From Hygrophila difformis (taxonomy: Eukaryota > Streptophyta > Magnoliopsida > Lamiales > Acanthaceae), in assembly GCA_030278955.1 (NCBI GenBank), contig JAOANR010000002.1, positions 12,761,982 to 12,825,981 of the forward strand: a stretch of DNA of 64,000 nt, written 5' to 3'. The notes beneath the pieces were generated by a model. The model was not told where the DNA came from. It saw only the letters and a program-made list of their open reading frames with translations, and did not search any database. The first letter of the stretch is position 1, and every line of letters starts with the position of its first letter. Shown here in pieces: positions 21,357 to 32,535 of the stretch. Made by a program: the position numbers and the translations under genes.

Positions 21357-22479
21357 CTGATTAACTCACTCGAAAAATAATTAATATTTACTTCTAAAAG
21401 AAATAATTGTAAACCACCTCACCTTTCCATTCTTGCAATTTCAATCGCCCGCGGATACTACTTATTAAACTATGGACAAAACAAAAACAAGAGTATTGAA
21501 ATTTTTATATTCCCTAAATGACGGTTGAAGACAACTAATAAAAGGACTGGCTGATTACAGACCATCAAGTCTGACACCCTTCAATGCAAGCAAAGCAAAA
21601 GGAATTACAATGGATGGGCCTCACAGCCTTATTAATACTGTACACCACCAAGACAAGCACTTCTAACTACAAATTTCAACCGTCGAACATATTGCCATTG
21701 GCCAATTATTAGTTCAAGAATCCAGATACATTTGTGCTACCTGATTAGAATACAAAATTATTAGAAGACGTCAAGAAATAATTTTAGAGAGTAAGCAAAG
21801 CAGCGAGCACATTAACAGTTGTCAAACACAAGAGATAATTTAGTATTAAGAACTAATAAAGCCACCACACGAATGACTAAAATCTCTGTATCCCCAGCAA
21901 TAGGAATCGATTTAAAGATCTTTGAAGCAAAGAATACAAAAATAAGAACCGATTACATTTAAAACTTAAATAAAAGGGGAAAAATGAGGACCAGGCAAAG
22001 ACACCAGTTTCTAAATCTGAAGCGGGTTCAATATTGAAATTAGAGTCGTTGGTCAAATTTAACAACACAATACCAAGAGCAGAAAAAACAATTGAGAAAA
22101 AAAATGCAGCATATGAAAAGTACAAAGAAATGTAAATACAGGACAAAACATTAACTAGACGGAGGCAATGGCGATGCACCACCAATTTGTTGAGACGAAA
22201 TAGTCTGAACACATTAACTGAATGCCCCCAGATCATGTATGAAAACAAGGATCTTACAGATACCACAGATCTGAACATATGTCTATCTCTTGGACCTTCT
22301 GTTAATGTGAATAATAAATCTGTTATGCACCAAATTCCACTTTGAGCTAGCGGTGCTGCGCCTACGTCTCACTTGTTAGTACGAGTATCCCTGCAAACAG
22401 TTATATTATGCAGCTATTTACACCATCATCAAGTCATCAATTCATCTTTAGAACACTTGGGCCATTGTACCTACTCCTT

Positions 22480-22987
22480 TCATGACTTCCATATAGAAAA
22501 TACTTCAGCATCCACAAAAATGTCTTCTTGATAGTGGTTAGAGAGAAAGGGAGGGAATGAGGGAGACAGATTTGTTTCTGTATCTTTAGGTTTAGAATAA
22601 TGTCTGGGAGCATTCAGAGCAGCATATGGATATTGGTGCAGAAGAGTTGTTTCGTCATCAAAGGAGGATACGCGCTTCCAATCTTCAGATGCAGAAAGTA
22701 GCAACTTGTGTGCCCTATCCTATTTCAATTACAACTGGTATTGCTCGGTTAAAACAGAGCACTCCCTGGCAAGAATGATATCCAATTGAAAAGCAAACCT
22801 TCTCAGTTTCTGAGAGAGTATTTTCTAAAATATACTGGGAATTATGGATTAATCCCTTCAGCTCTCCAACAGCATTAAAAACCACAATTATGTTACTCTC
22901 TGCACGCTGGAGTCTTGTATCATCTATAACACAGGTTTGGGCATGATTTTCAATGGCTTTCCAGGCTTTATCAGGAGCACCTACAAT
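22480..22987 (-). pseudogene. Unrecognised captured exon, about 0.5 kb, frameshifted
   Basis: It starts after a good acceptor (CGTACAG) with IVGAPDKAWKAIENHAQTC and is open to a stop at 22715. A second open stretch (AHKLLLSASEDWKRVSSF and onward) begins one base out of phase at about 22710 and runs to 22480. The two are probably one ancestral exon with a single-base shift near 22717. Composition is that of a normal globular protein. I cannot name the family. Confidence 0.45.
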
Positions 22988-23162
22988 CTGTACGCATGGA
23001 AAAGGTGAAGTTAACAGCATGTTGCATATGCTGAATTAAAGCATATAACAAAGAAAATTCTAAACAAACCGCAGCCCTGTGCAAATAAAAGAAGAAAAAA
23101 CTCTATCCATATATAGCGCAGTCTAATACATATAAAATGAAAACGGTGATGAGTCAATAATC

Positions 23163-23756
23163 ATTACTTCTTGAAGCCTGTGGGGATCGACAGAGTGCAA
23201 AAACAGAAATTCCTTAACAGTTATTCTTTTTCAAACGGCTTGTGTGGTCCACCAGAAGAAAATTTCCCCGGCATCAAAACGGCAAGAACAATATAAAACA
23301 GAGAGCCATAATGATGGACATCATCAAAAGAAATCTCAAGCCTGTTCACATAATACAATAACACGAAACCGTCCAAAAACCTCAAGCCCAAAGAGTCGCA
23401 CGGAGGCAGCCGACATCGGAGGTACTGGAACCCTATAAAGCCAGAGCCTCTCCTCCGCGAACTCGCCATCCATGTCTGGGCACACCAACATCTAACAGTA
23501 ATGCGGAAGCGAACCCTAAACCGTAAGACAACACAGACAAATCTCACCTGCAGGCTGCACAAGAAGCCACAGATTTGAGTGCAAAATGGTGCTGAAATAG
23601 AGAAACAAAGCAATCGCGGAAATTACCCCAGAATGGAAATCCTCGACCCGTCGCAGTGGAGACGCAGGAGACAGAGGAAGATGCGTGCTGGAGTCTGGAC
23701 ACCGATGGCGAGGCGCGGTGGCCAGCGGGAAGCGAGCAGCGGCTCGTAGAAAGGAG
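23163..23756 (-). other. 5'-UTR and first-exon-like part of a captured gene
   Basis: The minus strand is GC-richer and pyrimidine-rich, with TTTCTC tracts and possible donor GCAG|GTGAGAT near 23550, as in a plant 5' leader and first intron. No conserved coding segment is recognised. It continues upstream at 26626-27000 after removal of solo LTR C, whose TSD (CCTAG) joins the two halves. Confidence 0.4.
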
Positions 23757-23808
23757 CCTAGTGTAACACCATAACCCAGATAACCCAGGCGGGATGTCAC
23801 CGCCACAT

Positions 23809-23906
23809 CTCCCTAGCAAGACACGGCTTCCCGAGCTCACTAAGGAAATGCAAGGCTCTCCCTAGCAAGACACGGCTTCCCGAGCTCACTAAGGAAATGC
23901 AAGGCT
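23809..23906. repeat. 49-bp tandem duplication in solo LTR C
   Basis: Two identical head-to-tail copies (23809-23857, 23858-23906) begin CTCCCTAGCAAGACACGG. The unit is the conserved LTR 3'-end hairpin block, present once in D and E. Confidence 0.95.
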
Positions 23907-24499
23907 TGTGGGTATGCAAAAGATTTAAAAACATTTCAAGATTTAGTCCGGAAATTTATAATACTTAACTCAAAATACGATAGTAGTAATGCGGGAAAAT
24001 AAATAGAGTAAATGCAGCGAAAAATAAATCACGGCCAACATGGCCAAATCTTCGGGTTTAACAGACCCGGTAAAAACAGTACGATGCAGAATTTAAAATG
24101 TCCATTATGGTTTCCCCCAAGTGCATATGCAATGCGTCACTCGACATACTCTGTAAAAGAAAAATAACAACGGTTTATCAGTATAAAAATATACCGAGTA
24201 AGTTAATCCCTAACTAACAATTTAAGGGGTTCCATGGATTTAAATCCAAAGATTTTACCCTTTTCATGCATTCATTTAAAATTCATATTTTATTCGCAGC
24301 GGAAAACATGATTAATTTATCCAAGACGAAAATGCATAATTTAAAAAGACTAAATTTTAAAGGCGGAATTTAAAGGCATAATTTAATGACATAATTTAAA
24401 TGCGTAATTTAAAAACATGGTAAATAGGATTTAAGCGTAATTAACACTCACACAAGTCTTTTATAATTTATCCCGCAAACTAAGAAGAGGACACCATAC

Positions 24500-24692
24500 C
24501 GGGAGATCACTAACGAGGCAATCTCAACATAGGACCACTAACGAGGCAGTCCACAACAATGGGAGACCACTAACGAGGCAGTCTCAAAAGATAGTAGGAC
24601 CACTAACGAGGCGATCCAAAACACAGCGCGCGAGATCACTAACGAGGCAATCTCAGATAGTAAGGTGACCACTAACGAGGCAGTCTCAAAGA
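24500..24692 (-). repeat. CTCGTTAG hairpin array in solo LTR C (6 units)
   Basis: Six copies of CACTAACGAGGC are flanked by arms that complement each other: GAGAT/ATCTC, GGAC/GTCC, GAGAC/GTCTC, GGAC/GATCC, GAGAT/ATCTC, and TGAC with GTCTC (poorest). It is the minus-strand counterpart of the arrays in D. Confidence 0.88.
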
Positions 24693-26625
24693 TAATGATT
24701 AGCATGAAGATCGGCTCAGCCTAGTGCACGGAATTTTTCAAAAGTTCGTATTTCAAGTGATCAAAAGATTCGATATCGCGTTTCATAATTCGAGTTTTCT
24801 CTAGTTCGAAAAATCCGGTTTGATGCAGTTTGCGTCTTTCTTAATTAAAAATTCATTTTTACACCAAAAATTCTGAAATTTACATAGTAACTCAAAAACA
24901 TACACACGAACAACTTTCACGTTTTAAGTTTTTGGAAATAAGGTTTCGAAGTGAGTCAAAATTTGAGTTCTTTACAAAAGATAATTTCTGTCTCAAAAAC
25001 TGATTTCGTCACAGGTTCGTGCGATGCTGATTAAAAATTCATTTCAAAGCCAATTGATCCGAAATTTTTACAGGAGATACACAATACATTAATGAACAAC
25101 TTTCATGTTTTAAGAAATTAGGAATAATGAATTTTAGGTGTTCAAAAATCGACCACAACACGCTGTACACGCGCGGACTCAAAGGATTGCTTGAAACAGG
25201 TTCTTAAATTCGGCCGTTTAACGTATCAAATGAACTCTAAAATCCATGAAATTTTATATGCATAATTTAGACACATTTATCTACAACTTTTGTTTAGAAA
25301 TGCAAAGTTAAATCATTTTAGAAATGGGTGAAAAACATGCATCAAGTCGAGTAATGAAATCTGTAAATGGTTTCAAACGTTCGGTTTGTCACAGAAAGTT
25401 TACGACGAGATTTGGGATAGCAAATCTTAATGTCAATGGCTGAAATTTGGACACAAGATAGATTAAAGTCTTAGGAACAAAATCTATGTTGAAAAGTTTT
25501 CGGTTTGAATTCCCAAAGGTCGAGTTTTAGGCGAGTTTTTGAAATTGGACGAAAATAGGGTTTTTGAAAATCGGTTTTTGTTACGGGTATAGATCTCGAG
25601 TTTTATACAACAATAAACCACAAAAATTTGTGAGTAAGGTCTTAACTTACTTAGTTAGAGTTTTGAGTCGCTGGAAAGGGTTTTCGGGCGTCCTAGGGTT
25701 GCGACGAACGGCCAAATTCTCCGATCGCTTTTTGTTCCTTTTCCGACGTGAAACCGTAGTAAAGAAAAAGGGTTAGAATCCGAGTTTCTGAGTTATAGGG
25801 ACGAACTAAAACTTTGTACAATAGCTTACCAAGAGTTTAGAGGGCAGGGCTTGGTTCCTTTCGCCTCGCCGTCGCCGGAATGCTCGCCGGAAAGTGAGTT
25901 CGGAGGGGTTTTGTCTTGGAGAGGAAGATTGGAAGTGTTTAGGGTTAGGTTTTCTGAGAATATGGGGTAGGGGGCGCCCAAGGCTGTTATTATGGCTTCC
26001 CCCAATGCCTTGATCTGCTTGCCCTTGATGGGGGACGGATTTTTGGCAAGAAAATCGCCATAGAAGGAAAGTTTACACCTTCTGCACCTCTGGCGCGCTG
26101 GTGACGCGCACCCACGCCTACGCCCGCGCGGAGCACGCGTTCCAGGCCTGGCGTCGCGACGCCTTCGTCCGTGCGGTGGCCGCGCGACGGCGTGCGGCGG
26201 GCGCGGGCCGGCCGGACCGGCCGGTTCATTGGTTCGCGTGTTCCGTCGGGTCTTTCCTTGCTTTCCTCTATCGGTTTTCTACCCCCTACGTGTTAGCTCG
26301 ACTCCTCGGGTCGTCTCCGGTTCGGCATCTTCACCTTAAACTTATTACGAGTTCGGCTTATCGCTCGTAACATTTCCGTGGCCTAAGTAGTCTAGTTTAA
26401 ATTAGTTCCAACTCCTCCTATCGTCCTTGCGATCGATCTCGTGATTTATCTCGTGATTTATTTTGTGATTTTACTTTATGATTTGTTTTGTGATTTTATT
26501 TCGTGGTTTATTTTGTGACTGAACTTAGAAATTAGTTCCAAGCTGCCTACGTACCCTGTGAAGGGATCAAGTCATGACGTAGTTCAAAACAATTTGAATT
26601 TGTTTTTCTCGGGTGTTACACCTAG

Positions 26626-27090
26626 ATTTAGTGTCTGGGTGGAGAACGGAGGGAGGGGACGAAGGAGACTACGAAAGGGGATTAGGGTTTCCCCGCTTCT
26701 GAATTCTTGCAAGTAAAGGGTACGGAGACAGTGGGAGGGTCGACGTGGGGTTTGGAGACAAAGATTAAAAGAAAGGGAGAACGACGAACAGGAAGAGAGG
26801 CGAATCCGGGGAACAGGAAGAAGGGGAGGAACGGGGTACAGAAGAAAGGGAAAATGGAAGAACGAAGATGGGGGAGAAGGGTGCCTTAATTTTCTTCTGT
26901 CTGTGTGACGGAGCTTTCGACAGAAAAAAAAAAGAAATGGAGGTGGAGAAATGAGACAGAGCAGAATCGATCCCAGATAAGTATAATCGAATCCACCATA
27001 ACATTTTGATCCGACGGTCATAATTTTAATTGGATTTTAGATCCAACAGCTGAGAATCCAATGGGGAGTTTGGGCTCTCCCTCTTATAGA
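26626..27090 (-). other. Upstream leader of the captured gene in the Helitron
   Basis: On the minus strand this is a pyrimidine-rich segment (CTTCTTCCTG, TCCCTTTC repeats) without a conserved coding frame. It looks like a plant promoter-proximal 5' UTR and adjoins 23163-23756 once solo LTR C is removed. Near 27010 it has CCGTCGGATC, and a GGGAGAGCCCAAACTCCCC block precedes the presumed Helitron 5' end. Confidence 0.4.
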
Positions 27091-27097
27091 ATATAAG

Positions 27098-27154
27098 AGA
27101 TAAGAGATAAGATAAGATAAGAAAGATAAGATAAGATAAGATAATTTGCAGTCG
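27098..27154. repeat. GATAA microsatellite at the Helitron 5' end
   Basis: Imperfect (GATAA)n with one GAGATAA and one GAAAGATAA variant. It blurs the exact Helitron start. Confidence 0.85.
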
Positions 27155-27323
27155 TCTGTCTCTGTATGTGTGTCTAACTCAGTAACTATCTGGGTAGTGT
27201 TCCTATTTCTAACCAAAAGAAAAAGGGAGTCAAACTAGTCGTACTATATTTTAATCATATAGGGCCATGGATGAAACTTGATTGTGTTTTCTTCACTCTT
27301 TTTCCAGGGAGTCGTAAGCAGTA

Positions 27324-28217
27324 GGGGAAAAAAAGGATTATTTAGTCATTTTCTTTCCAAAATATCCAAATCGGTCCGTTAGTAATTTTTAGCCCCATAT
27401 AGTCCCCCACGTTTGCTAATTTTTTTCAATTTAGTCCTAATTATGTAATTAGCCTAAGGTCGCTGACGTGGCCGAAGTAAATCCCATTTTACATCCACGG
27501 TAGCCATTCTGGAGTCTCCACACATAACACACCAAATTAAGAAATGTTTGAAATAAATATTTGACGGCAGCCATAACATATCACTACTCTAAATAAATAA
27601 CTCTAGGCTCTAGTGGGTCAATTGAACCCTTCTTAACTGGGATGATGGACATGGTTTCTACATGATTTGCATTGAGCCCTCATTGGGGTTACCCAACCAT
27701 AAAGAAACAACAACCATTCACAACAATAACATAGGAGTTTTGGTCAACGGCTACCGCAGTGCATTTTCTTTTCGGTCTCGGTGGTTTTTGGTGTTTCTCA
27801 AGAAAATGAAGACCAATTGTGATATATAATGCGTACAAATGAATTGTTGGTGTTTTTTTATGGGTTGGGTAACCTCAATAAGGAATGGCTCAATGCGAAC
27901 CAAGTAGAAACTATGTCCATCATCCTAGTGAAAAACAGTTCAATTGACCGCTAGAGTCATTTTTTAGAATAGTGATGTGTTATGACAGCCTTCAAACATT
28001 TATTAAAATAGTGTGTTATTTGGGGACTCCAAATTTGCCACGGTGTATGTAAAATATGATATACTTCGGCCATATCATCAACCTCATGCTAATTACATAA
28101 TTAGGATCGAATTGAAAAAAATTAGCAAATGTAGAGGACTATATGGGGCAAAAAATTTAATAACGGACTGATTTGGATATTTTGGAAAGAAAAAAGGACT
28201 AAAAAGTCATTTTTTCC
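27324..28217. mobile_element. Mutator-type foldback MITE (894 bp)
   Basis: Flanked by a perfect 9-bp direct repeat TAAGCAGTA (27315-27323 and 28218-28226), the TSD length of Mutator-like elements. The ends are inverted copies: GGGGAAAAAAAGG at the left, TTTTTTCC at the right. The similarity continues through both arms (for example CTAATTATGTAATTAG-like, GGGGTTACCCAACC against GGTTGGGTAACC, TTGGTCTTCATTTTC-like) to a centre near 27780, so almost the whole element folds back. There is no coding capacity. Confidence 0.88.
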
Positions 28218-28226
28218 TAAGCAGTA

Positions 28227-29273
28227 GGGTATGATATATTTATTACACATTATTCCTATGTCTATTACTGATTTGCCTACTTTCTGTCTCATGGAATAAT
28301 ATATTAATTTCTTTGGCAGCTTGGTTTAATTCAGTTCTCATGAAATTGCTTCCCATAGAAATTCCTTCGTCTATCTGTCTTGAACCTACGCCTGTATAAT
28401 GTACTGATACATCTGTATTGTCCAATTCTTTATTTTGGAGTCATGTGATGTCGTGGAAATATAATCCCAGTGGTTCTTATCTGTGTACTCATGTAATCGG
28501 TATTTTATTACAATTATGTGGTTGGAATTTTATATGTCTAATGAAACCAATGCATGATGTATGGCTATTTGGATATTGGATATCGGATATTGGATGAGGG
28601 TAATTGTTCCTCCTATGGGTAGAGTCTGTATGTGTCTATAACCCTATACAGTCGGAGTACTAGTCTAGGACACCGGTGTTAGTAGTTATATAGTCCTCTG
28701 CATGGCGAGAGATGATATATGTGATTATTTGGATTGGTATGGTGAATTGGATTGATTTCATTTAACATATGTGTTACCTACATTATAAATTTTTGGAATT
28801 TAAATTCGGTAAATTATCACTATCGGTATATAATTATTCTTTTGTGTCGTTGAGTCAACCCTGAGTCTCCAGCATGTGTGGGATAGGGGATTGACTTACT
28901 CAGCATTGCTGATGTTGTTGCTTTCACTCTTTTTCAGCATAGGTGACTGAGATTGGCATGGCATTTGCATCGGGATTTTGGGGATTTTTTGAAATAAGCT
29001 TTTATGTCGCGCTATTTTATTTCGACCCTGCGAGGTCAAAGTGGTACTTTAAGTATTTATTTACACTTTATCCTAAACTTATAAACTAGTATGGTACGTA
29101 CTAAACTGATTTTTATAGATAATTATTATTTTATGGTTGGCCATTGTGGTTTTAAATATATTCTATATTTTAAGCCTTAACATTTTCTATTTAAGTAGCT
29201 TGGAAGTAAACTTAAGTAGAAAATGTGGCGGTAACATCCCTCCTTCCGCTGTTTATAAATTGGGGGTGTTACA
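28227..29273 (+). repeat. LTR remnant of a Ty3/Gypsy element related to C/D/E
   Basis: It ends GGGGGTGTTACA (29273), preceded by GGCGGTAACATCCCT, and has GATTGACTTACTCAGCA with a hairpin at 28900-28912, both marks of the LTR 3' part in D and E. No PBS follows (next bases CGACCCTACT), so it is an isolated LTR or a 3' LTR. Its left part is lost or lies beyond the Helitron; the foldback element at 27324 is inserted near or in it. Confidence 0.55.
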
Positions 29274-29331
29274 CGACCCTACTCACCATTATATTAGTAC
29301 TTATTGAGTTTTGTGGCGTGGGACTAATATT

Positions 29332-29589
29332 TACTCCGTCCCGCCAATCTTGTCATGTTTGATTTTTTATACTGTTCATTATTTAACTTTGACTCAATAT
29401 TATTGCAAGTATATATTTGAAAAAAATAACTGAGTTGGGTTTTGTTAGAATCGTATGATCATGTAGTTTTAGAATATGTATTTTACATAATTTTTTATTA
29501 TACACATTTTTAGATATTAAAGGTTGAAAACGTGCATTGGATTGTGTGCAAAAGTAAAGAAAGACAAGTTAAATGGGACAGAGGAAGTA
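29332..29589. mobile_element. Stowaway-like MITE (about 258 bp)
   Basis: The left end TACTCCGTCCCGCCAATCTT and right end (reverse-complemented) TACTTCCTCTGTCCCATTT are degenerate versions of the Stowaway terminus CTCCCTCCGTCCC. TA lies at both ends, the Tc1/mariner target. The arms are moderately diverged and there is no coding capacity. Confidence 0.7.
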
Positions 29590-30175
29590 TTTTGCAGCTT
29601 TGCGATGAGCTAGAATAATTATTCGAATTTTGTGATAATTAAATTAAGGTGGCTCATAAATTCGAAAATCCTTGATCGATATATAATGGAGCTTGACTTC
29701 AAGGATAAGAATATTATTTTCCGAAACAAGGATTAGCAAGTCAATCCTAATCGATCAATGGACTATCGTCTAGAAATTTTAATTAAGCTTAGGTCCATTA
29801 GCTTATAAGCAGTGAAATGAATATTATTGGATATGAATTAAATTGTATAATTAATTACTATGATTTGATTGAAATACATTAATTACTATGATTTGATTGA
29901 AATACTTAGTCGATTAAACTATGAAATTCAGGAGCGACCCGAATTTTGATTAACAAATTGTCCGAAATTAAAGGATTTGAAGTCTTGTACTAAGCTTGCT
30001 AATGGTGCCAACTATTATATGGTTTAAGTAAGGCTATTAGGAGATTAATTAAATCCATAAACTAGTTATTTATTAATTAAAGCATGGATGAATTTATAAG
30101 ACAATAATTTCTTGAGAAGCTAATTAATTGTTAATCTTATCTTAAACCAAATTATGGAATTTGGTCAATATGATT
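29590..30175. other. AT-rich spacer with a 28-bp tandem duplication
   Basis: No gene or element is recognised. A 28-bp unit starting ATTAATTACTATGATTTG is duplicated head to tail (29850-29877, 29878-29905). The segment continues at 37885 after element D, as shown by the TGATT duplication. Confidence 0.6.
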
Positions 30176-30559
30176 TGTAACAACCCGAATATTTTGTATT
30201 TCAAATAAACGAATTCCAATTGTTTTGAACTACGTTATGACTTGATCCCTTCACAGGGTACGTAGGCAGCTTGGAACTAATTTCTAAGTTCAGTCATAAA
30301 ATAAATCACAAAATAAAAACATAACCGAAAGCATCCAATCGTTAAACCCGAAGAAACCAAAACACAACTTCAGTAAAATCATTAAGGAAGGACGGGACGA
30401 GTTTAAGTAGACGAATTATCATATGCGAGTTAGATCGGATTCGTAGATAAGCCCACATGAGAATTTCGAGTCGGGAATGACCCAAAAAGTCGGACCAAGA
30501 GCGCGAAGGATAGAAACCCGATCGAGAAGAGGAAGAAAAGAACCGACGCACCACACAAA

Positions 30560-30585
30560 CCGCCCGAACCGGCCGGTTCGGGCGG
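30560..30585. repeat. 26-bp perfect palindrome in the D LTR
   Basis: Arm CCGCCCGAACCGG followed by its exact complement, in a GC-rich block of an otherwise AT-rich LTR. It is repeated identically at 35170-35195 in the 3' LTR. Confidence 0.95.
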
Positions 30586-32104
30586 CGCGCACCCCGCGCG
30601 CATGCGCGCGGCCACCGCGCGGCCAAAGGGAGTCGCGTCCCTGGATGGTTCGCGTGTACTCCGCGCGGACAAAGGCCTATGTGCGCGTCACCAGCGCGCC
30701 AGAGGTGCAGGAGGTGTAAACTTTCCTTCCATGGCGATTTCCTTGCCAAAAATCCGACCTCTATCGGTGGCAAGCCGATCACAGCCTTAGGGAAGGGCTT
30801 AAAGTCGGATTTTGGGCGCCGCTTTCCACCACTTTACAGAAAACAAACCCTAGACCTCCCACCCTTCCTCTCCAAGCAAGAAAACCTCTTCGACTCCACT
30901 TTCCGGCGAGCATTCCGGCAACGACAAGGCAAACGGGACAAAGCCTCTGCTTCCTAGACCTTTGGTAAGTCATGGTATAGTGTTTAGTTCGTCCATAAAC
31001 CTTGAAAACTCGAAATCTAACATCTTTTCCCTTGCTACGATTTCACGTCGGGGGACGGACGAAAAGCGATCGGAGAAGTTGGTCGTTCGTCGTGACCCTA
31101 GGATCTCCGGAAACCCTTTTCAGCGACCCCATCCTCATTCTAGGTAAGTTAAAACCTTACTCACAAATTTTCGTGGTTGTTTGTTGTTTAGAACTCGAGA
31201 TATAGGCTTGTAACAAAAATCGGTTTTCAAAAACCCTTTTTTCGTCCAATTTCAAAGACTCGCCTAAAACTCGACCTTCGGGAATTCAAACCGAAAACTT
31301 TTCAACATAAAAGTTGTTTCTAACACCTTTATCTATCTTGTGTCCAAATTTCAGCCGTTGACATTAAGTTTTGCTATCCCAAATCACGCCGTAAACTTTC
31401 TGTGACAACCCGAACGTTTTAAAACTGTGACAGTTTTCCATATTCAACTTGATGCGTGTTTTTCACCCATTTTTCGAATGATTTAACTTTGCATTCCTAA
31501 ACAAAAGTTGTAGATAATTGAGTCTAGATTATGCATGTAAAATTTCACGGATTTTGGTGTTCATTTGATATGTCAATCGGTCGAATTTTCAGAACTGTTT
31601 TAAACCCTATTCGGAACCCGCGAGTATGCAGTGAGTTGTGGTCGATTTTTGATTACCAAGAATTCATTATTTCCAAATTCTTAAAACATGAAAGTTGTTC
31701 CTTAACGTGTTTTGTAGTTACTGTAAAAATTTCGCATCGATTGGTTTTGAAATGAATTTTTAATCGGCGTTGCACGAACCTGTGACGGAACCAGTTTTTA
31801 AGACATAAATTATTCTTTGCAATGAACTCGAATTTCGACTCACTTCGGAACCTTATTTCCAAAAACTTAAAACATGAAAGTTGTTCGTGTGTGTGTTTTT
31901 GAACTACTGTAAAAATTTCAGAATTTTTAGTATAAAAACGAATTTTTAATTAAGAAAGGCGTAACTGCCTCGAATAGGATTTTTCGAACTTGAGAAAACT
32001 CGAACTCTGAAAACACGATATCGATCATTTGATAACTTGAAATACGAACTTTCAAAAAATCCCGTTTACTAAGCTAAGCCGATCTTCATACTATCATTAT
32101 CTTT

Positions 32105-32361
32105 GAGACTGCCTCGTTAGTGGTCTCCTTACTATCTGAGATTGCCTCGTTAGTGATCTCGCGCGCTGTATTTTTGGATCGCCTCGTTAGTGGTCCTACA
32201 ATTATTGAGACTGCCTCGTTAGTGGTCTCCCTTTATTTGGACTGCCTCGTTAGTGGTCCTACGATTATTGAGACTGCCTCGTTAGTGGTCTCCCTTTATT
32301 TGAACTGCCTCGTTAGTGGTCCTACGATTATTGAGACTGCCTCGTTAGTAGTCTCCTTACT
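32105..32361 (+). repeat. CTCGTTAG hairpin array in the D 5' LTR
   Basis: Eight units here, plus one at 32579-32601, share the core GCCTCGTTAGTG. The arms vary but remain complementary: GAGAC/GTCTC, GAGAT/ATCTC, GGAC/GTCC, GGAT/GTCC (wobble) and, weaker, GAAC/GTCC. The array recurs at 36715-36971 in the 3' LTR. Confidence 0.9.
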
Positions 32362-32363
32362 AT

Positions 32364-32535
32364 GCCAAAACGGCAGTTGTGCACATGGCCTGCCAAATCG
32401 GCAGTGGGAAATACACGGCCTGCCCGAGTGGTAGTGAAACCGTTTGAAAGGCCTGTCAAACGAAAGTTGATATACATGCCTGTCAAATTGACGGTAGATA
32501 CACATGGCTAGCCAAAACGGCAGTCAATACTGATA
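32364..32535 (+). repeat. Second hairpin series in the D 5' LTR (CTGCC type)
   Basis: Five to six short hairpins: CTGCC/GGCAG, CTGCC/GGTAG, CTGTC/GACAG (GAAAG in this LTR, intact in the 3' LTR), CTGTC/GACGG and GCC/GGC. The loops are A-rich and not constant. It follows the first series directly and recurs at 36974-37145. Confidence 0.75.

Larger units (their letters stand above)
23762..26620 (-). mobile_element. Solo LTR C (Ty3/Gypsy, same family as D)
   Basis: It begins TGTAACACC and ends GGTGTTACA, with perfect 5-bp TSDs CCTAG at 23757-23761 and 26621-26625. No internal region or second LTR is present, so it is a solo LTR of 2859 bp left by LTR-LTR recombination. Read on the minus strand it aligns with the LTRs of D (30176-33274): the start followed by GACTTGATCCCTTCACAGGG, the GC-rich block, the hairpin array and the conserved 3' block. 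It sits inside the Helitron. Confidence 0.92.
16991..27100 (-). mobile_element. Helitron with captured gene fragments
   Basis: The 3' terminus (minus strand) has a 7-bp stem (GTTGTGC/GCACAAC, 17004-17020), nine bases, then CTAG followed by T, the canonical Helitron end. The 5' end is less certain: the minus strand reads TCTCTTATATTCTATAAGAGGGAG, preceded by A, at about 27100, inside a GATAA repeat (27098-27154) that leaves several equivalent starts. No Rep/helicase is present, so it is non-autonomous. Between the ends are pieces of several unrelated genes in the same orientation with intron-exon structure, the signature of Helitron capture. A retroposon and solo LTR C were inserted later. Confidence 0.7.

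Noticed and set aside
30342..30973. Overlapping open frames on both strands in the GC-rich part of the D LTR (also 34952-35583 and 25990-26370)
   Set aside because: They lie wholly in LTR sequence, exist on both strands because of high GC and few stops, and show no recognisable domain.
32105..32361. CRISPR-like array of short palindromic repeats
   Set aside because: The spacing is irregular, stems vary, the arrays lie inside plant LTRs and are present in both LTRs of one element, and there are no cas genes. The genome is a eukaryote.
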